Shown here piece by piece: positions 9,370-18,353 of a stretch of DNA of 64,000 nt. The translations under genes were made by a program, and so were the position numbers. Positions within the stretch are counted from its first letter, which is position 1; each line of letters starts with the position of its first letter. Location of the stretch: contig JANNFI010000074.1 of NCBI GenBank assembly GCA_031379665.1, positions 1 through 64,000 on the forward strand. Direction: 5' to 3'. Source of the stretch: SZUA-254 sp031379665 (lineage in GTDB: Bacteria; Bacteroidota; Ignavibacteria; UBA10030; SZUA-254). Below the pieces are notes generated by a model, which worked only from the letters and a program-made list of their open reading frames with translations, made no database searches and was not told the DNA's origin.

Positions 9370-9398
9370 AATTTAGTGATTATTTGAGGCATAGTCAA
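9370..9398 (-). promoter_or_regulatory. Promoter of the purN-purH-mre operon
   Basis: On the minus strand TTGACT (9393-9398) is separated by 17 bases from TAAATT (9370-9375). A transcript would begin near 9362, giving a leader of about 15 bases before the purN GTG. Read by eye; no transcript data. Confidence 0.55.
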
Positions 9399-9583
9399 TC
9401 AATTCTGTGACCGCTAATATAGAGTAAAACGGGGAAGGGGACTATGGGGGGGAGGGATGGGGCCAGATGAGTGGTCTGGATGAGGATGACCTTACCCACA
9501 CCTGCGGGTCCATTTTGTATCTTACACTTTAACATATCAGTATTTAAGCTCAATTGATTTGTCATCGAACAGTCGGCGTTTCG

Positions 9584-11389
9584 TTGAAAACCGTCTCCTC
9601 GATATTGTTTTTCCTGGTTTCAACCGCGTTCGCCCAGGTCCCAAAACTCTGTGAAATCCCGTTCGCCGACACGGCGGAAACCCGGCCGGTGTTGAGCGGC
9701 CCCGTGTCGTACGTTGTCTCACCGAACTTCCGGATCCATTACACGCTGTCGGGCACGGATTCATCGTCTGAAGAACTCGCCGACAATATTTCAGATGCGG
9801 CCGAGTATGCGAGGGCGGTGTACGGCGACCTGGGCTGGCTCCTGCCCCCGTCAGACACCGGCACCGGCGGCCTGAACCCCGATACGCTCTACGACATCTA
9901 CATCGTCGACCTGAACCTCAAACGTCAAAGCACCTCGAGCGCCATCTGCCGTCCCGAGGCGCCCTATCCCGATCCATACCCCAGGGGATCAACGAGCTGG
10001 ATAGAAGTCGACCGGGCATTCGATGAGCCGGTGCCCGCCGGCATCATTCCACCAGACACGCTCTTCCGCGCGGTCGTGGCTCACGAAGTCCATCACGCAT
10101 GCCAGAACCGGTACCAGCGTAGCCCCGGGAGGGACAGCACGTTTCCCCGCCTGTACGATTCGCTCTGGTTCTACGAGCAGACCGCGGTCTATATGGAAGA
10201 CGTCGTCTACGACGACATCAACACGCTGTCGCGGATCAGGTTGCCGCTGAGCATCACGAGCCCGCTCATCCATATGCGATACCCCATCGACTTTACGGAC
10301 CACATCTACACAGGCGCGATTTGGCCGACGTTCCTGGATGAATACTACGGCGCTGGCACGGTCCTGCGGGTGTGGGAGGCGATCGGGAGCATCCCACGCG
10401 AACATTACCTGTCGAAAATCGATTCGGCCCTGCGCAACTGTTGCGCCTCTGACCTCGACGAGGCGGTTCAGGAGTACGCGGTCTGGAAATACTTCACCGG
10501 GAATCCCGATTCGGGCGGGCGGGCCGATGCCTGGCATTTCAGTGAGGCCGCAACCTGGCCCGTTTCGGAAGTGTTGAGAACTCACACCGGGTACGACGCG
10601 AGCGGAAGCCAGTCGAACCTTTATCCGCTGGGGCCGGGTGGGGCGGGGATTGTCGTCTTCGACAGCACGCCGCCGGTCCTGCGTGTCGCCTTCAACGGAA
10701 ACGACGCGTATCGATGGGCGGCGTCGATCCTGGGGCAGCGTGACGGGGCAGAATCATTCGAAGCGTCGCTCGGGTTGGATTCACTACGGATCGGGGTGGG
10801 GAGGGTGTTGACGACCGGCACCGATCGACTCGTTCTCGTGGCGGTCAACATCGATACCTTCCTCACGGTGAATCCGGCATTCTCCTACACGGCGACGACC
10901 GTCCCCGAAGTTAACGTCCCGGCTGCGATGCCCGCGGGCTGGAACCTGGTGAGCGTTCCTGATCATGTGCCCGATTTTTCGATGAGCGCCCTCTATCCGA
11001 CCGCCCTTTCAGGCGGGTGGACGGGAACACCGTACGTCAAGCACGATCCGTTGTCGAACGGGCCGGGTTTCTGGGTGAAGTATCCGCCGTTCACAGTCAA
11101 GACGTACACCGGCGCCCCGTTCGACATCATGTGGGTGCCGGTCGCCGCGCAATGGAACATCGTCGGGTCGCTCTGGAGCGTCCTCGACACGGACAAAATC
11201 TTCCCGTCGAGGGGAATCGCAAGACTTTCGCCGTTCTGGGAATTCAACGGATCGTACTCCGCTGCGGGCGCGCTCGAACCGGGCAAGGGATACTGGGTGA
11301 AGATGAGCGGTTCCGGTTACCTGACGTATAACGCCGCGGCGCCGCTGAGCACCGACCAACCCTCCGTCACTCCCCCCACCGCCAGATGA
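9584..11389 (+). CDS. Secreted putative zinc metalloprotease (HExxH)
   Basis: About 601 residues from the TTG at 9584; an alternative TTG at 9554 adds ten residues. The chosen start gives a compact signal peptide (MKTVSSILFFLVSTAFA). Around residue 170 is VVAHEVHHACQNRY, an HExxH zinc motif with Glu as the catalytic base. The layout resembles the putative secreted metalloproteases that NCBI groups as the MXAN_6640 family. The C-terminal third has two GWN[LI]V / GxWVK-type beta modules (WNLVSVP, FWVKYP, WNIVGSLW, YWVKMSG). No T9SS sorting domain is visible, unlike other secreted proteins here. Protease activity is inferred from the motif only. Confidence 0.7.
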   Translation: MKTVSSILFFLVSTAFAQVPKLCEIPFADTAETRPVLSGPVSYVVSPNFRIHYTLSGTDSSSEELADNISDAAEYARAVYGDLGWLLPPSDTGTGGLNPDTLYDIYIVDLNLKRQSTSSAICRPEAPYPDPYPRGSTSWIEVDRAFDEPVPAGIIPPDTLFRAVVAHEVHHACQNRYQRSPGRDSTFPRLYDSLWFYEQTAVYMEDVVYDDINTLSRIRLPLSITSPLIHMRYPIDFTDHIYTGAIWPTFLDEYYGAGTVLRVWEAIGSIPREHYLSKIDSALRNCCASDLDEAVQEYAVWKYFTGNPDSGGRADAWHFSEAATWPVSEVLRTHTGYDASGSQSNLYPLGPGGAGIVVFDSTPPVLRVAFNGNDAYRWAASILGQRDGAESFEASLGLDSLRIGVGRVLTTGTDRLVLVAVNIDTFLTVNPAFSYTATTVPEVNVPAAMPAGWNLVSVPDHVPDFSMSALYPTALSGGWTGTPYVKHDPLSNGPGFWVKYPPFTVKTYTGAPFDIMWVPVAAQWNIVGSLWSVLDTDKIFPSRGIARLSPFWEFNGSYSAAGALEPGKGYWVKMSGSGYLTYNAAAPLSTDQPSVTPPTAR

Positions 11390-11413
11390 CCTTCACGCTC
11401 GAACGACCCCCGC

Positions 11414-11442
11414 TTGACTCTACCCATCCAATTCCGTTAATT
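11414..11442 (+). promoter_or_regulatory. Promoter for the DUF2652-SRPBCC gene
   Basis: TTGACT (11414-11419), a 17-base spacer and TTAATT (11437-11442), about 50 bases ahead of the ATG at 11492. Read by eye. Confidence 0.45.
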
Positions 11443-11491
11443 TCCCCCATCAAGCTCAATTCGCTCTCTGGAATTTTAACGATGTAATTCT

Positions 11492-12610
11492 ATGGCATCC
11501 GGCGTCCAAAAGGGGTATCTGGCCCTGGCAGACATCTCGGGCTATACCCGTTTCATGGCGGAGACGGAGCTCGACCATTCGCAGGGCATCATGGCCGCAT
11601 TCTTCAACACGCTGATCCGGCACCTTACTCCCCGGATGCAGCTGGCCGAAGTGGAAGGGGATGCGCTCTTCCTCTACGCGCCGATCCAGCAGATGAGCCG
11701 GGGTGAGACGCTGATGGAGCTGATCGAATCGGCGTACGTCGACTTCCGGAGGCTGCAGCTAACGATGGTCCGGAACGCCGACTGTCCGTGTACCGCCTGC
11801 GCCGGGATCGCCTCCCTCGACCTGAAATTCGTAGCGCATTACGGAGAGTTCGCCCTCCAGGAATATGCCGGAAAGTCGAAGCCGGTTGGCTCGTCGGTCA
11901 ACCTCGTGCACCGCCTCCTCAAGAACAACGTCCGTGAAGCCAAGGGCTGGCACGGTTACGCCCTCTTCACCAACACCGCCCTCGAGCGGATGGACGTCTA
12001 CCCGCTGAATACCTTCGAGCAGACGCAGAACTACGAACACTTCGGCGACGTCGTTACGTACAGCTCGAACCTTGACGAGCGGTACCGCGAACTGATGGAG
12101 CAGAAGCCGCTCTCCCTCACACGCGAGGAGGCCGATGTCTGGAAATCGTTCAGGCTGGACGCGCCGCCGAGCCTGGTCTGGGAGTTCCTCAACGATCCGG
12201 GGCGGCGGTTGGGCTGGATGAAGGGGTCCGCGTGGCATTCGATCGAACGTCCGGGAGGCCGCACCGGCCGCGGTTCGAAGAATCACTGCTCCAACAGCGA
12301 CGTCATCGAGCACGTCCTGGACTGGCGACCGTTCGATCGCTGCACGGTCCGGTTCGAAAAGAAGTTTTTCAGGGCGCTGATGGTCAATGAGCTGAAACCT
12401 GACGGAGAGGGGACGCTCGTGGAGTGGCAACTCAAGCTCGATCTGCCGATTCCCCGGCCGTTGCGAGTCCCGATGGCTAAATTCGTCGCGTCCCGGGTGA
12501 TGGACTGGGAGGGGCGGGTGGAGGCGCTCGGCAAATCGCTTCAGAGCGCCCTATCTGAACAGGAAAGCCGACCTACCGCGACCGCCGGAGCGAGCCCCCC
12601 GGCTGCTTGA
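11492..12610 (+). CDS. DUF2652 (cyclase-like) plus SRPBCC-domain fusion protein
   Basis: A 372-residue soluble protein without a signal peptide. Residues about 5-200 match DUF2652, a family related in fold to class III nucleotidyl cyclases: GYLALADISGYTRFM at the start, EVEGDALFLYAP and a GSSVNLVHRLL segment. Residues about 225-355 look like a START/SRPBCC ligand-binding domain (PPSLVWEFLNDPGRR, DWRPFDRCTVRFEKK). DUF2652 proteins have been described as adenylate cyclase-like, but whether this one is catalytic is unknown. It has its own promoter and is not obviously in an operon; the gene after it starts 156 bases on. Confidence 0.75.
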   Translation: MASGVQKGYLALADISGYTRFMAETELDHSQGIMAAFFNTLIRHLTPRMQLAEVEGDALFLYAPIQQMSRGETLMELIESAYVDFRRLQLTMVRNADCPCTACAGIASLDLKFVAHYGEFALQEYAGKSKPVGSSVNLVHRLLKNNVREAKGWHGYALFTNTALERMDVYPLNTFEQTQNYEHFGDVVTYSSNLDERYRELMEQKPLSLTREEADVWKSFRLDAPPSLVWEFLNDPGRRLGWMKGSAWHSIERPGGRTGRGSKNHCSNSDVIEHVLDWRPFDRCTVRFEKKFFRALMVNELKPDGEGTLVEWQLKLDLPIPRPLRVPMAKFVASRVMDWEGRVEALGKSLQSALSEQESRPTATAGASPPAA

Positions 12611-12635
12611 CAACGAGGTGGAGGTTCTATACCTT
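12607..12635 (+). promoter_or_regulatory. Promoter for the small beta-barrel gene
   Basis: TTGACA (12607-12612), overlapping the stop codon of the preceding gene, then 17 bases and TACCTT (12630-12635). The ATG is at 12767, leaving a leader of about 125 bases. Confidence 0.5.
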
Positions 12636-12766
12636 CCCTCTGCGAGGGCGCACTGCCGGGGAGGTCTGGCACACGACTTCATCTACCTTCCGTTCTTCTC
12701 TCCGTTCACGAGAGCCGGAGACACCGGCCCGAAACCTCGGAACAGATTCACCTACCAGGAGACAAT

Positions 12767-13378
12767 ATGGAAACCTTCATCCAACACCACCGTGTCGCGT
12801 TCGCCGTGTCGTGCATCGTCGGCCTGCTGGCCGGTTCGTTTGTACCTTCGTACTCCCAGGACGCCAAATTCGCCACCAAGGGAATCATCGAAATTGGCGG
12901 CGCGGTTTCGTTTTCCAGTTATACGCCGGTCTTCAACGGCGAATCGAGCGAGGACGGCATCTCGATCCTGACGTTCGCCCCCCAGATCGGATATTTTCTC
13001 GGTGACGGGTTTGAGCTGGGGTTCGCGACAGGGATCTCGCTTCTTCCCGGCATTTCCTCGATATCCCCTGACGAGGGGGACGGCATCACCCTGCTCCAAC
13101 TCTTCGCGGCCCCATCGTATAATTTCACCACCGGCAGCGAGACCACATTCCCCTTCATCGAGGGGCTGATCGGATATACCTCTCTTTCCTCCGACGGCGA
13201 TGACGCTTCGGGGATCAGTTACGGTGGGAGAGGCGGCGTGAAAATCGTCCTCGTCGAACACCTACTGATGACCGTCTCCGGCCAGTATATTCTGATGACG
13301 TTCGATCCCGAGGGAGCCGACGAGCGTAACGGTTTCAACTACCTGAGTTTTGGGGTGGGGATCAGCGGGTATTTTTAA
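12767..13378 (+). CDS. Small outer-membrane beta-barrel protein
   Basis: 203 residues. A signal peptide (about 1-31, ending near SYSQ) is followed by alternating amphipathic beta strands and a terminal aromatic residue (SGYF), typical of an 8-strand OmpA/OmpX-like barrel. Strand-like phrases include GIIEIGGAVSFSS, FELGFATGISLLPG and GGRGGVKIVLVEHLLM. No specific function can be assigned. It is monocistronic, with a promoter upstream and a strong terminator directly downstream. Confidence 0.72.
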   Translation: METFIQHHRVAFAVSCIVGLLAGSFVPSYSQDAKFATKGIIEIGGAVSFSSYTPVFNGESSEDGISILTFAPQIGYFLGDGFELGFATGISLLPGISSISPDEGDGITLLQLFAAPSYNFTTGSETTFPFIEGLIGYTSLSSDGDDASGISYGGRGGVKIVLVEHLLMTVSGQYILMTFDPEGADERNGFNYLSFGVGISGYF

Positions 13379-13411
13379 AACAGTCCCCGGGTTGTCGCTC
13401 GAAGGGATATC

Positions 13412-13444
13412 GAAGCCCGGTCCCGCGACCGGGCTTCTCTGTTT
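13412..13444 (+). terminator. Rho-independent terminator
   Basis: GAAGCCCGGTC and GACCGGGCTTC form a perfect 11-bp stem with a CCGC loop, followed by a T-rich tail (TCTGTTT). It lies between two convergent genes and probably ends the beta-barrel transcript. Confidence 0.8.
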
Positions 13445-13462
13445 CCGGAAATACCGCGGGAG

Positions 13463-14779
13463 TTACTGTGAAAACTTCAAGGTCCAGGAGGAGTACGCAT
13501 CGTTTGGGATCAACCCGTACGGATCGTCGGCCGACACGTCGCCACGGGTATACCGAACATCGATGTGGTCCATTATCGTGGCGAGGATGCTTCCGGATTC
13601 CGCCCTCACGTCCAGAAGATTCAGGATCTTGAACATTCCCGCCAGCCTGATCGTGTAGCCCGATGTGGTGAACAGACGGCCTCCGGAGCGGTCCGATGCG
13701 TCATATGTACCACCGCGGAACGAAACGACCTCCCCGAAATCGATCTGCCACCCCGTCTTGATGATCGCGTCGGGGTTCGACTTCCCGAGGATGAGGTCGT
13801 CGATAAACCGGATGTCCCCGAAACCTTCCCTGTACCCCGGAGGAGGCGGATCGCCGAAGGGGTTCCCGTTGGAATCCGTTGGGGCGGGATAGCGAACGAC
13901 CAGCAGGTCGTTCGATTCACGCGTCCACGAGAAGAAGACCGGTCGCCAGTCTGTCTGGTCCTTCGCATACGCGAAACCCAGTTCTATCCCGACTCCCGCG
14001 CGCGCATACCGGGGTTGCGGGTCCGCCTGATCGGGGTCGATGTACACGACCATCTCGTCCCCCATGTTGTTCTTCGCCAGGCCGACGTTGAGGTCGAGCA
14101 GGGGACGGACGTCGGAACCGATGGTCACGGGGGAGCCCGTCGCGTCCCCGATGATTTCCATGACGGGCGCCGACAGGAAAAGGCCGATATCATACGTCGA
14201 GAACTCGACCGACCCGCTCCTGTCCTGCCCCTGGACATTGAAGGGTGACAGGACGGAGTTAACCTGCTTGAACGTATACCCTGCCGCCACGCTGATCCAG
14301 TAGTGGTATCCCACGCCGATCGAATAGTTGTCTGCAGTTTCGTACGCGTCGAACGTGGTGATCACCTCGGGACCGTCCGGCGAGGTTACGCTGAACCCAC
14401 CGAGATCGAGCCGGAGCCGGGAATACCCCAGGCCGACGCTCAACTCCGGGGCGATGCCGAACTGCTTCTTGAGGTTGACCCCGCCGTTGAATCCGAAGAT
14501 GTTCAGGGTCAGGTCCGATTGCTGAAATTGTGGCAGCCAGACTGAGTAATCGTACCCGGCCGAGAAATAGTTCGACCGGCTGAACATCCCCAGGTGGGCC
14601 GGATTGTCGATCGATGCGAACGGGTCGTCACGGAACAGCGCGACAGATGTTTCGCCCATGCCCCTCGATACAGCGGATGGCGAAAGCAGCAGGAATGGGA
14701 GGGCGGCTTCGCCCTGTGCGGATGCAGATGCGACGCCAAGGGTTGTAATACAGCAGAGGAACAGGATGCATTTCATCAT
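13463..14779 (-). CDS. PorV/PorQ-like outer-membrane protein
   Basis: 438 residues from the ATG at 14779; another ATG follows directly. The signal peptide (MMKCILFLCCITTLGVASASAQ) is followed by PFLLLSPSAVSRGMGETSVAL and DDPFASIDNPAHLG, a start typical of PorV/UPF0164 barrel proteins. In T9SS organisms PorV shuttles or anchors cargo at the outer membrane. The rest consists of beta strands (e.g. LSVGLGYSRLRLDLGG, YSIGVGYHYW). Because T9SS cargo is encoded in this window, a role in that pathway is plausible, but PorV paralogs are numerous and this one may have another task. Codons upstream to 14941 are open but lack signal-peptide character. Confidence 0.7.
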   Translation of the reverse strand: MMKCILFLCCITTLGVASASAQGEAALPFLLLSPSAVSRGMGETSVALFRDDPFASIDNPAHLGMFSRSNYFSAGYDYSVWLPQFQQSDLTLNIFGFNGGVNLKKQFGIAPELSVGLGYSRLRLDLGGFSVTSPDGPEVITTFDAYETADNYSIGVGYHYWISVAAGYTFKQVNSVLSPFNVQGQDRSGSVEFSTYDIGLFLSAPVMEIIGDATGSPVTIGSDVRPLLDLNVGLAKNNMGDEMVVYIDPDQADPQPRYARAGVGIELGFAYAKDQTDWRPVFFSWTRESNDLLVVRYPAPTDSNGNPFGDPPPPGYREGFGDIRFIDDLILGKSNPDAIIKTGWQIDFGEVVSFRGGTYDASDRSGGRLFTTSGYTIRLAGMFKILNLLDVRAESGSILATIMDHIDVRYTRGDVSADDPYGLIPNDAYSSWTLKFSQ

Positions 14780-14838
14780 GGTTCGGAATTTTTGTGAGTG
14801 GGGGTGAGAATGAACGGCCTCCCGGCGGATGATGAGGG

Positions 14839-14867
14839 AAGGTACAGAGAACAACCGGGAATGGCAA
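14839..14867 (-). promoter_or_regulatory. Promoter for the PorV-like gene
   Basis: Minus-strand TTGCCA (14862-14867), 17 bases, TACCTT (14839-14844); the ATG lies about 53 bases after the predicted start of transcription. Confidence 0.5.
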
Positions 14868-14880
14868 CCGGCCAAGGGTC

Positions 14881-15531
14881 TCAGGGGGAAGGGTTCGGGT
14901 CGCACCCGCACAGCTCCTCCGACCTGAATTTCTGGAAACACTCCTTCCCCTCGCTGTACGAAAACCAGGCGAGGGCGGCCGCGCCGATGTTGTCCAGCTG
15001 CGCGAACCCCGTCAGTTCATAAAGCGCGCTCGAGAGCAACAGCGTCACCGACATATACACGCATATACGCGTGCACCGTGCGTCCGCGAGGATGGCCGGC
15101 GACTTCAGGGCGTTGCCCACCCGCGTCTTCACCCGAATCAACCAAAGCATCACTGCGATCGATATCAGTGAAATTATTACGCCGGCGACGGTCGTGTCAG
15201 GTTTGTGTGAGGCGAGGACGTTGATGACGATCGTGACCGCCAGGCCCACGGCGAGGACGTAGAAGGAATAACCGGTGACCGTCAGGGCCGTCTTTTCGAA
15301 CGGATCCCTCGATCCGGTCGAATTCCCCCTGACACGGACGACCATATGGGCGATGCCGAGGCCCGAGATCGCCTCGATGAAGCTATCGACGCCGAAGCCG
15401 AAGAGGGTCAGGCTGTCGTCGATGGCGCCGAAGTATATCGATATGAGACCCTCGACGACGTTGTACGCGATCGTGAAAACGGCGAGCGCGTACACCAGCC
15501 TCCAGAGTTTCTTCAGCTCGTGATCGTTCAT
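14881..15531 (-). CDS. Cation diffusion facilitator-like transporter
   Basis: 216 residues from the ATG at 15531 (a GTG at 15558 is also possible). Five to six membrane segments are visible. The second carries FGFGVDSFIEAISG, the place where CDF transporters hold their metal-binding Asp. The protein lacks the usual cytoplasmic C-terminal CDF domain and instead ends in a short Cys-bearing tail (GKECFQK ... CGCDPNP), a feature I associate with short cation-transporter family members. Substrate unknown, probably a divalent metal. It follows msrB after a 94-base gap and may be in the ispH-msrB unit. Confidence 0.75.
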   Translation of the reverse strand: MNDHELKKLWRLVYALAVFTIAYNVVEGLISIYFGAIDDSLTLFGFGVDSFIEAISGLGIAHMVVRVRGNSTGSRDPFEKTALTVTGYSFYVLAVGLAVTIVINVLASHKPDTTVAGVIISLISIAVMLWLIRVKTRVGNALKSPAILADARCTRICVYMSVTLLLSSALYELTGFAQLDNIGAAALAWFSYSEGKECFQKFRSEELCGCDPNPSP

Positions 15532-15625
15532 TCGTATTTCGATCCGACGGCCACCCACGCGATGGCGGCCGTCGAGCTCGCCTTCATCGGGACACTCCTG
15601 AGGGTGGTTGGGGGATACGAGCGGT

Positions 15626-16012
15626 TTATTTTTTGGACTTGAAGTCGAGCGACAGACTGTTCACGCAATACCGCAGGCCCGTCGGGCCGGGACCGTCGGG
15701 GAACACGTGCCCGAGGTGCCCCTTGCAGCTGCGACAGACGATCTCGATGCGTCTCATCCCGTGGCTCTCGTCCTCGATTTCCTCGATGCGGTCGTGGTCG
15801 ATCGTATCGTAGAAACTCGGCCAACCGGAACCGGAATCGAATTTCGTCGAGTCGGGGAAGAGCTCCGCGCCGCATCCGGCGCAGGTGTACACGCCTTTCT
15901 CCTTGTTGTGCAGGAGTTTTCCCGAGAACGCCGGCTCCGTCCCTTTTTGGCGGAGGACGCGGTACCGGTCGGGGTCGAGTTTCTTCTTCCACTCGTCGTC
16001 GTTGGTTTGCAT
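15626..16012 (-). CDS. msrB: Peptide methionine (R)-S-oxide reductase
   Basis: 128 residues, cytoplasmic. MsrB repairs methionine-R-sulfoxide in proteins. Structural zinc is bound by C44/C47 (TCAGCGAE) and C93/C96 (CRSC). The catalytic cysteine is C116 in LRYCVNSLSL. The GSGWPSF motif is present. Standard length. It starts 27 bases after ispH on the same strand, so cotranscription is likely. Confidence 0.96.
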   Translation of the reverse strand: MQTNDDEWKKKLDPDRYRVLRQKGTEPAFSGKLLHNKEKGVYTCAGCGAELFPDSTKFDSGSGWPSFYDTIDHDRIEEIEDESHGMRRIEIVCRSCKGHLGHVFPDGPGPTGLRYCVNSLSLDFKSKK

Positions 16013-16039
16013 CGCGTCGTTTCAGCGATTGTTGGTAGG

Positions 16040-16963
16040 TTATGAAAGTTCGATCGGCTTGAAGCTGATCTTTTCGTCGAGGCGGTGGACGTTCTTGATG
16101 GCGAAATCCCCGTGGGCCTGTTTCAGGTGGTCGAGGATTTCGTCCAGCAGGAATTCAGGGGCCGACGCGCTCAGCGTGATGCCGAGCGTCCGGACCCCGT
16201 CGAGCCATTCGTCGCGGATGTCGAGGTAACTTTCGATCAAATACGACGTCCTGCCGGAGAGTTCGGCGGTTTCGACGAGGCGCTTGGAGTTGGAGCTGAT
16301 CTCGGCCCCCACCACCAGGACGAGGTCGGAGAGCCTTGCAAGCTCCTTGATGGAGTCCTGTCGGTTTTGCGTCGCGTAGCAAATGTCGTCCTTCTTCTGG
16401 GTCTTCAACCGGGGGAATTTTTCCCTGATCTTCGCGATGATCGTGTCGACGTAGTCGACGGACAAGGTTGTCTGTGTGAGGCAGGAGATTTTATCGCCCC
16501 CGATGTTCAATTTCGCGACGTCTTCGACGCTCTCGACGACGTGCATCGGGACATAACTTATCGTCCCCTTCGCCTCGACGTGGTCGGTGTGGCAGATGTA
16601 GATGATGGTGTACCCGTCGCGGTAATCCCTGATGGCCTCCTTGTGGACCTTCGACACCAGAGGGCAGACCGCGTCGAAGACCCTCAACCCCATCGCCTCG
16701 GCCTCTTCCTTCAGTCCCTTTGGCGACCCGTGAGCGCTCAGGACGACGTCGCTGTTTGGCGGAACGTCGCGCAGATCCTCGATGAATACCACGCCACGCT
16801 TCTCGAAATACCGGACGACATGGTTATTGTGGACGATCTTATTCCGGACGTAAATACCGGTCCCTTCGCCGCGCAGCTGGAGGAGGTTCTCCACCGCTTC
16901 GACGGCGTAATCCACGCCGGCGCAAAAGCCCCTGAACTGTCCGAGAATCACTTCGTTGAGCAT
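16040..16963 (-). CDS. ispH: 4-hydroxy-3-methylbut-2-enyl diphosphate reductase
   Basis: 307 residues. IspH makes IPP and DMAPP in the last step of the MEP isoprenoid pathway and holds a [4Fe-4S] cluster. The three cluster cysteines are visible: C14 (GFCAGV), C100 (AVCPLV) and C195 (ICYATQNRQ). The conserved HGSP and SSNSKRL segments are present. It is first in a small unit with msrB, a co-location that joins two oxidant-sensitive functions. The start ATG at 16963 has the canonical N-terminus. Confidence 0.96.
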   Translation of the reverse strand: MLNEVILGQFRGFCAGVDYAVEAVENLLQLRGEGTGIYVRNKIVHNNHVVRYFEKRGVVFIEDLRDVPPNSDVVLSAHGSPKGLKEEAEAMGLRVFDAVCPLVSKVHKEAIRDYRDGYTIIYICHTDHVEAKGTISYVPMHVVESVEDVAKLNIGGDKISCLTQTTLSVDYVDTIIAKIREKFPRLKTQKKDDICYATQNRQDSIKELARLSDLVLVVGAEISSNSKRLVETAELSGRTSYLIESYLDIRDEWLDGVRTLGITLSASAPEFLLDEILDHLKQAHGDFAIKNVHRLDEKISFKPIELS

Positions 16964-17048
16964 GATATAAATGAACGAACCTTCAGTCGGATATCCAAAT
17001 TCATCACCGAAAGAAATGATGAGGGATGAACCGGAAGGGAGGGTGACG

Positions 17049-18353
17049 CTAGAAGTAGGTGGCGAGGCCGAACTGGATACCTGTGGTTCTCGATGGTGGG
17101 TTGCCGAGCAGGTCGGTGCGCCACTCGAACCGGTAGTTCAGGCGAAGGACTGTCTGGGCGGAAGGGCGCCATCCGAGCGAGGGAACGACGGCCGTGAACT
17201 CGTCGCCGATGTCACCACCGGTTTCTTCGAACGTACCGGCATTCCAGTCCACATACTCCAACCGCACCGCCGCATTAATGACGGAGCCCTCGAACCCCAG
17301 GATCGATCCACGGACGATCGGTTGAACGATATCCAAAAATCCACCCCCCTGCCGGCGTCCGAACTGTTGCGTATAGGATGCCGGAACGTCCACGGCGATG
17401 AAGGCGACTTCTCCGGTGAACGAAGTCCCGGCGCCCGGAAGGGTGGCGGTTAGGTCAACGGCCACGACGTCCACGCGGCGCTTTTCGTCGAACGCGATCC
17501 CGTCCTCCTCAAACGTATTGTACACTCCGCCCATGTACGAGAGCCCGATCTCGCCGATCTCGCGCTCGCGGAAGGCAATTTTCGCGTTCAGGAGCGGGAC
17601 CCCGTTCGGACTTTCGGTGAACCTCTCAGCGTTTTCCTTGGAGGCCGGCAGGAATGTGCGGTTTTCCTCGTTCGAAATGATCTGATCGTCGAAACCGTTC
17701 GTGAGGTAAAGTTCGTAGGCGTAGCTGCGCCCGGCGTCGAAGTGCTTCCCGTGGAAACCGAACCCGACGGTGCTCCATGTCGCCGGGAGGAGCTGCGTCG
17801 CCGAGACCGGGCGGTCGATGAATTCCCATTTCGGCCCGTCGTGGTTCTGGTTGAAAGCGCCGATGGGGTTGAGCAGGATGCCACCGCGCAGGACCAGAAG
17901 AGATGTCAGCTCGACGTCGAGGAGCGCTGTCTCGACGGCGATTTCCGCCCCCCCTTCCTCGAATTCGATCTCGCTGATGAAGGTGATCCGGTCGCGGATC
18001 GAGGAGGAGATGAAAATGTTCGCCCGCCGCATCTGGAAGGAGAGCCGTTCGGTGACGCCGTCCGTCCCAAGGTATTGAACGTTCGCCTCGGCATATCCGC
18101 CGATCGCGATCGGAAGGTCGCCGAGCTTCGAGAGCGGCCGATTGTAGATGGCGTCGACGTTCATCGGGACGCGGGCGGTGGTGTCAGTCCGCGCCGAAGC
18201 GGCCTGCGTCGTGTCCTGGCCTGCGGGGGTCCGGGGGGAAGCGACCGCGACGGACGGTTCCACCAGAGCCAGAGCTCCGGCGAAAAGGAGTATCGCGATG
18301 AGAATGCCGTGCACGGGATTAGAGATGGATCCGGAGATTTTCATTTTCCACAT
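17049..18353 (-). CDS. Porin-like outer-membrane protein (OprO/OprP type)
   Basis: 434 residues; the start is ATG at 18353 or 18344. A signal peptide precedes a mature part that begins with a low-complexity stretch and then shows porin strands. The segments RLSFQMRRANIFISSSIRDRI, GPKWEFIDRP and a C-terminal LATYF ending recall phosphate-selective porins O/P, a family now known to be broader than phosphate. It is the third gene of the diheme-Rieske-porin unit, and its start overlaps the end of the Rieske gene. The substrate is unknown; the neighbouring DtxR-type regulator suggests a link to metal. Confidence 0.68.
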   Translation of the reverse strand: MWKMKISGSISNPVHGILIAILLFAGALALVEPSVAVASPRTPAGQDTTQAASARTDTTARVPMNVDAIYNRPLSKLGDLPIAIGGYAEANVQYLGTDGVTERLSFQMRRANIFISSSIRDRITFISEIEFEEGGAEIAVETALLDVELTSLLVLRGGILLNPIGAFNQNHDGPKWEFIDRPVSATQLLPATWSTVGFGFHGKHFDAGRSYAYELYLTNGFDDQIISNEENRTFLPASKENAERFTESPNGVPLLNAKIAFREREIGEIGLSYMGGVYNTFEEDGIAFDEKRRVDVVAVDLTATLPGAGTSFTGEVAFIAVDVPASYTQQFGRRQGGGFLDIVQPIVRGSILGFEGSVINAAVRLEYVDWNAGTFEETGGDIGDEFTAVVPSLGWRPSAQTVLRLNYRFEWRTDLLGNPPSRTTGIQFGLATYF

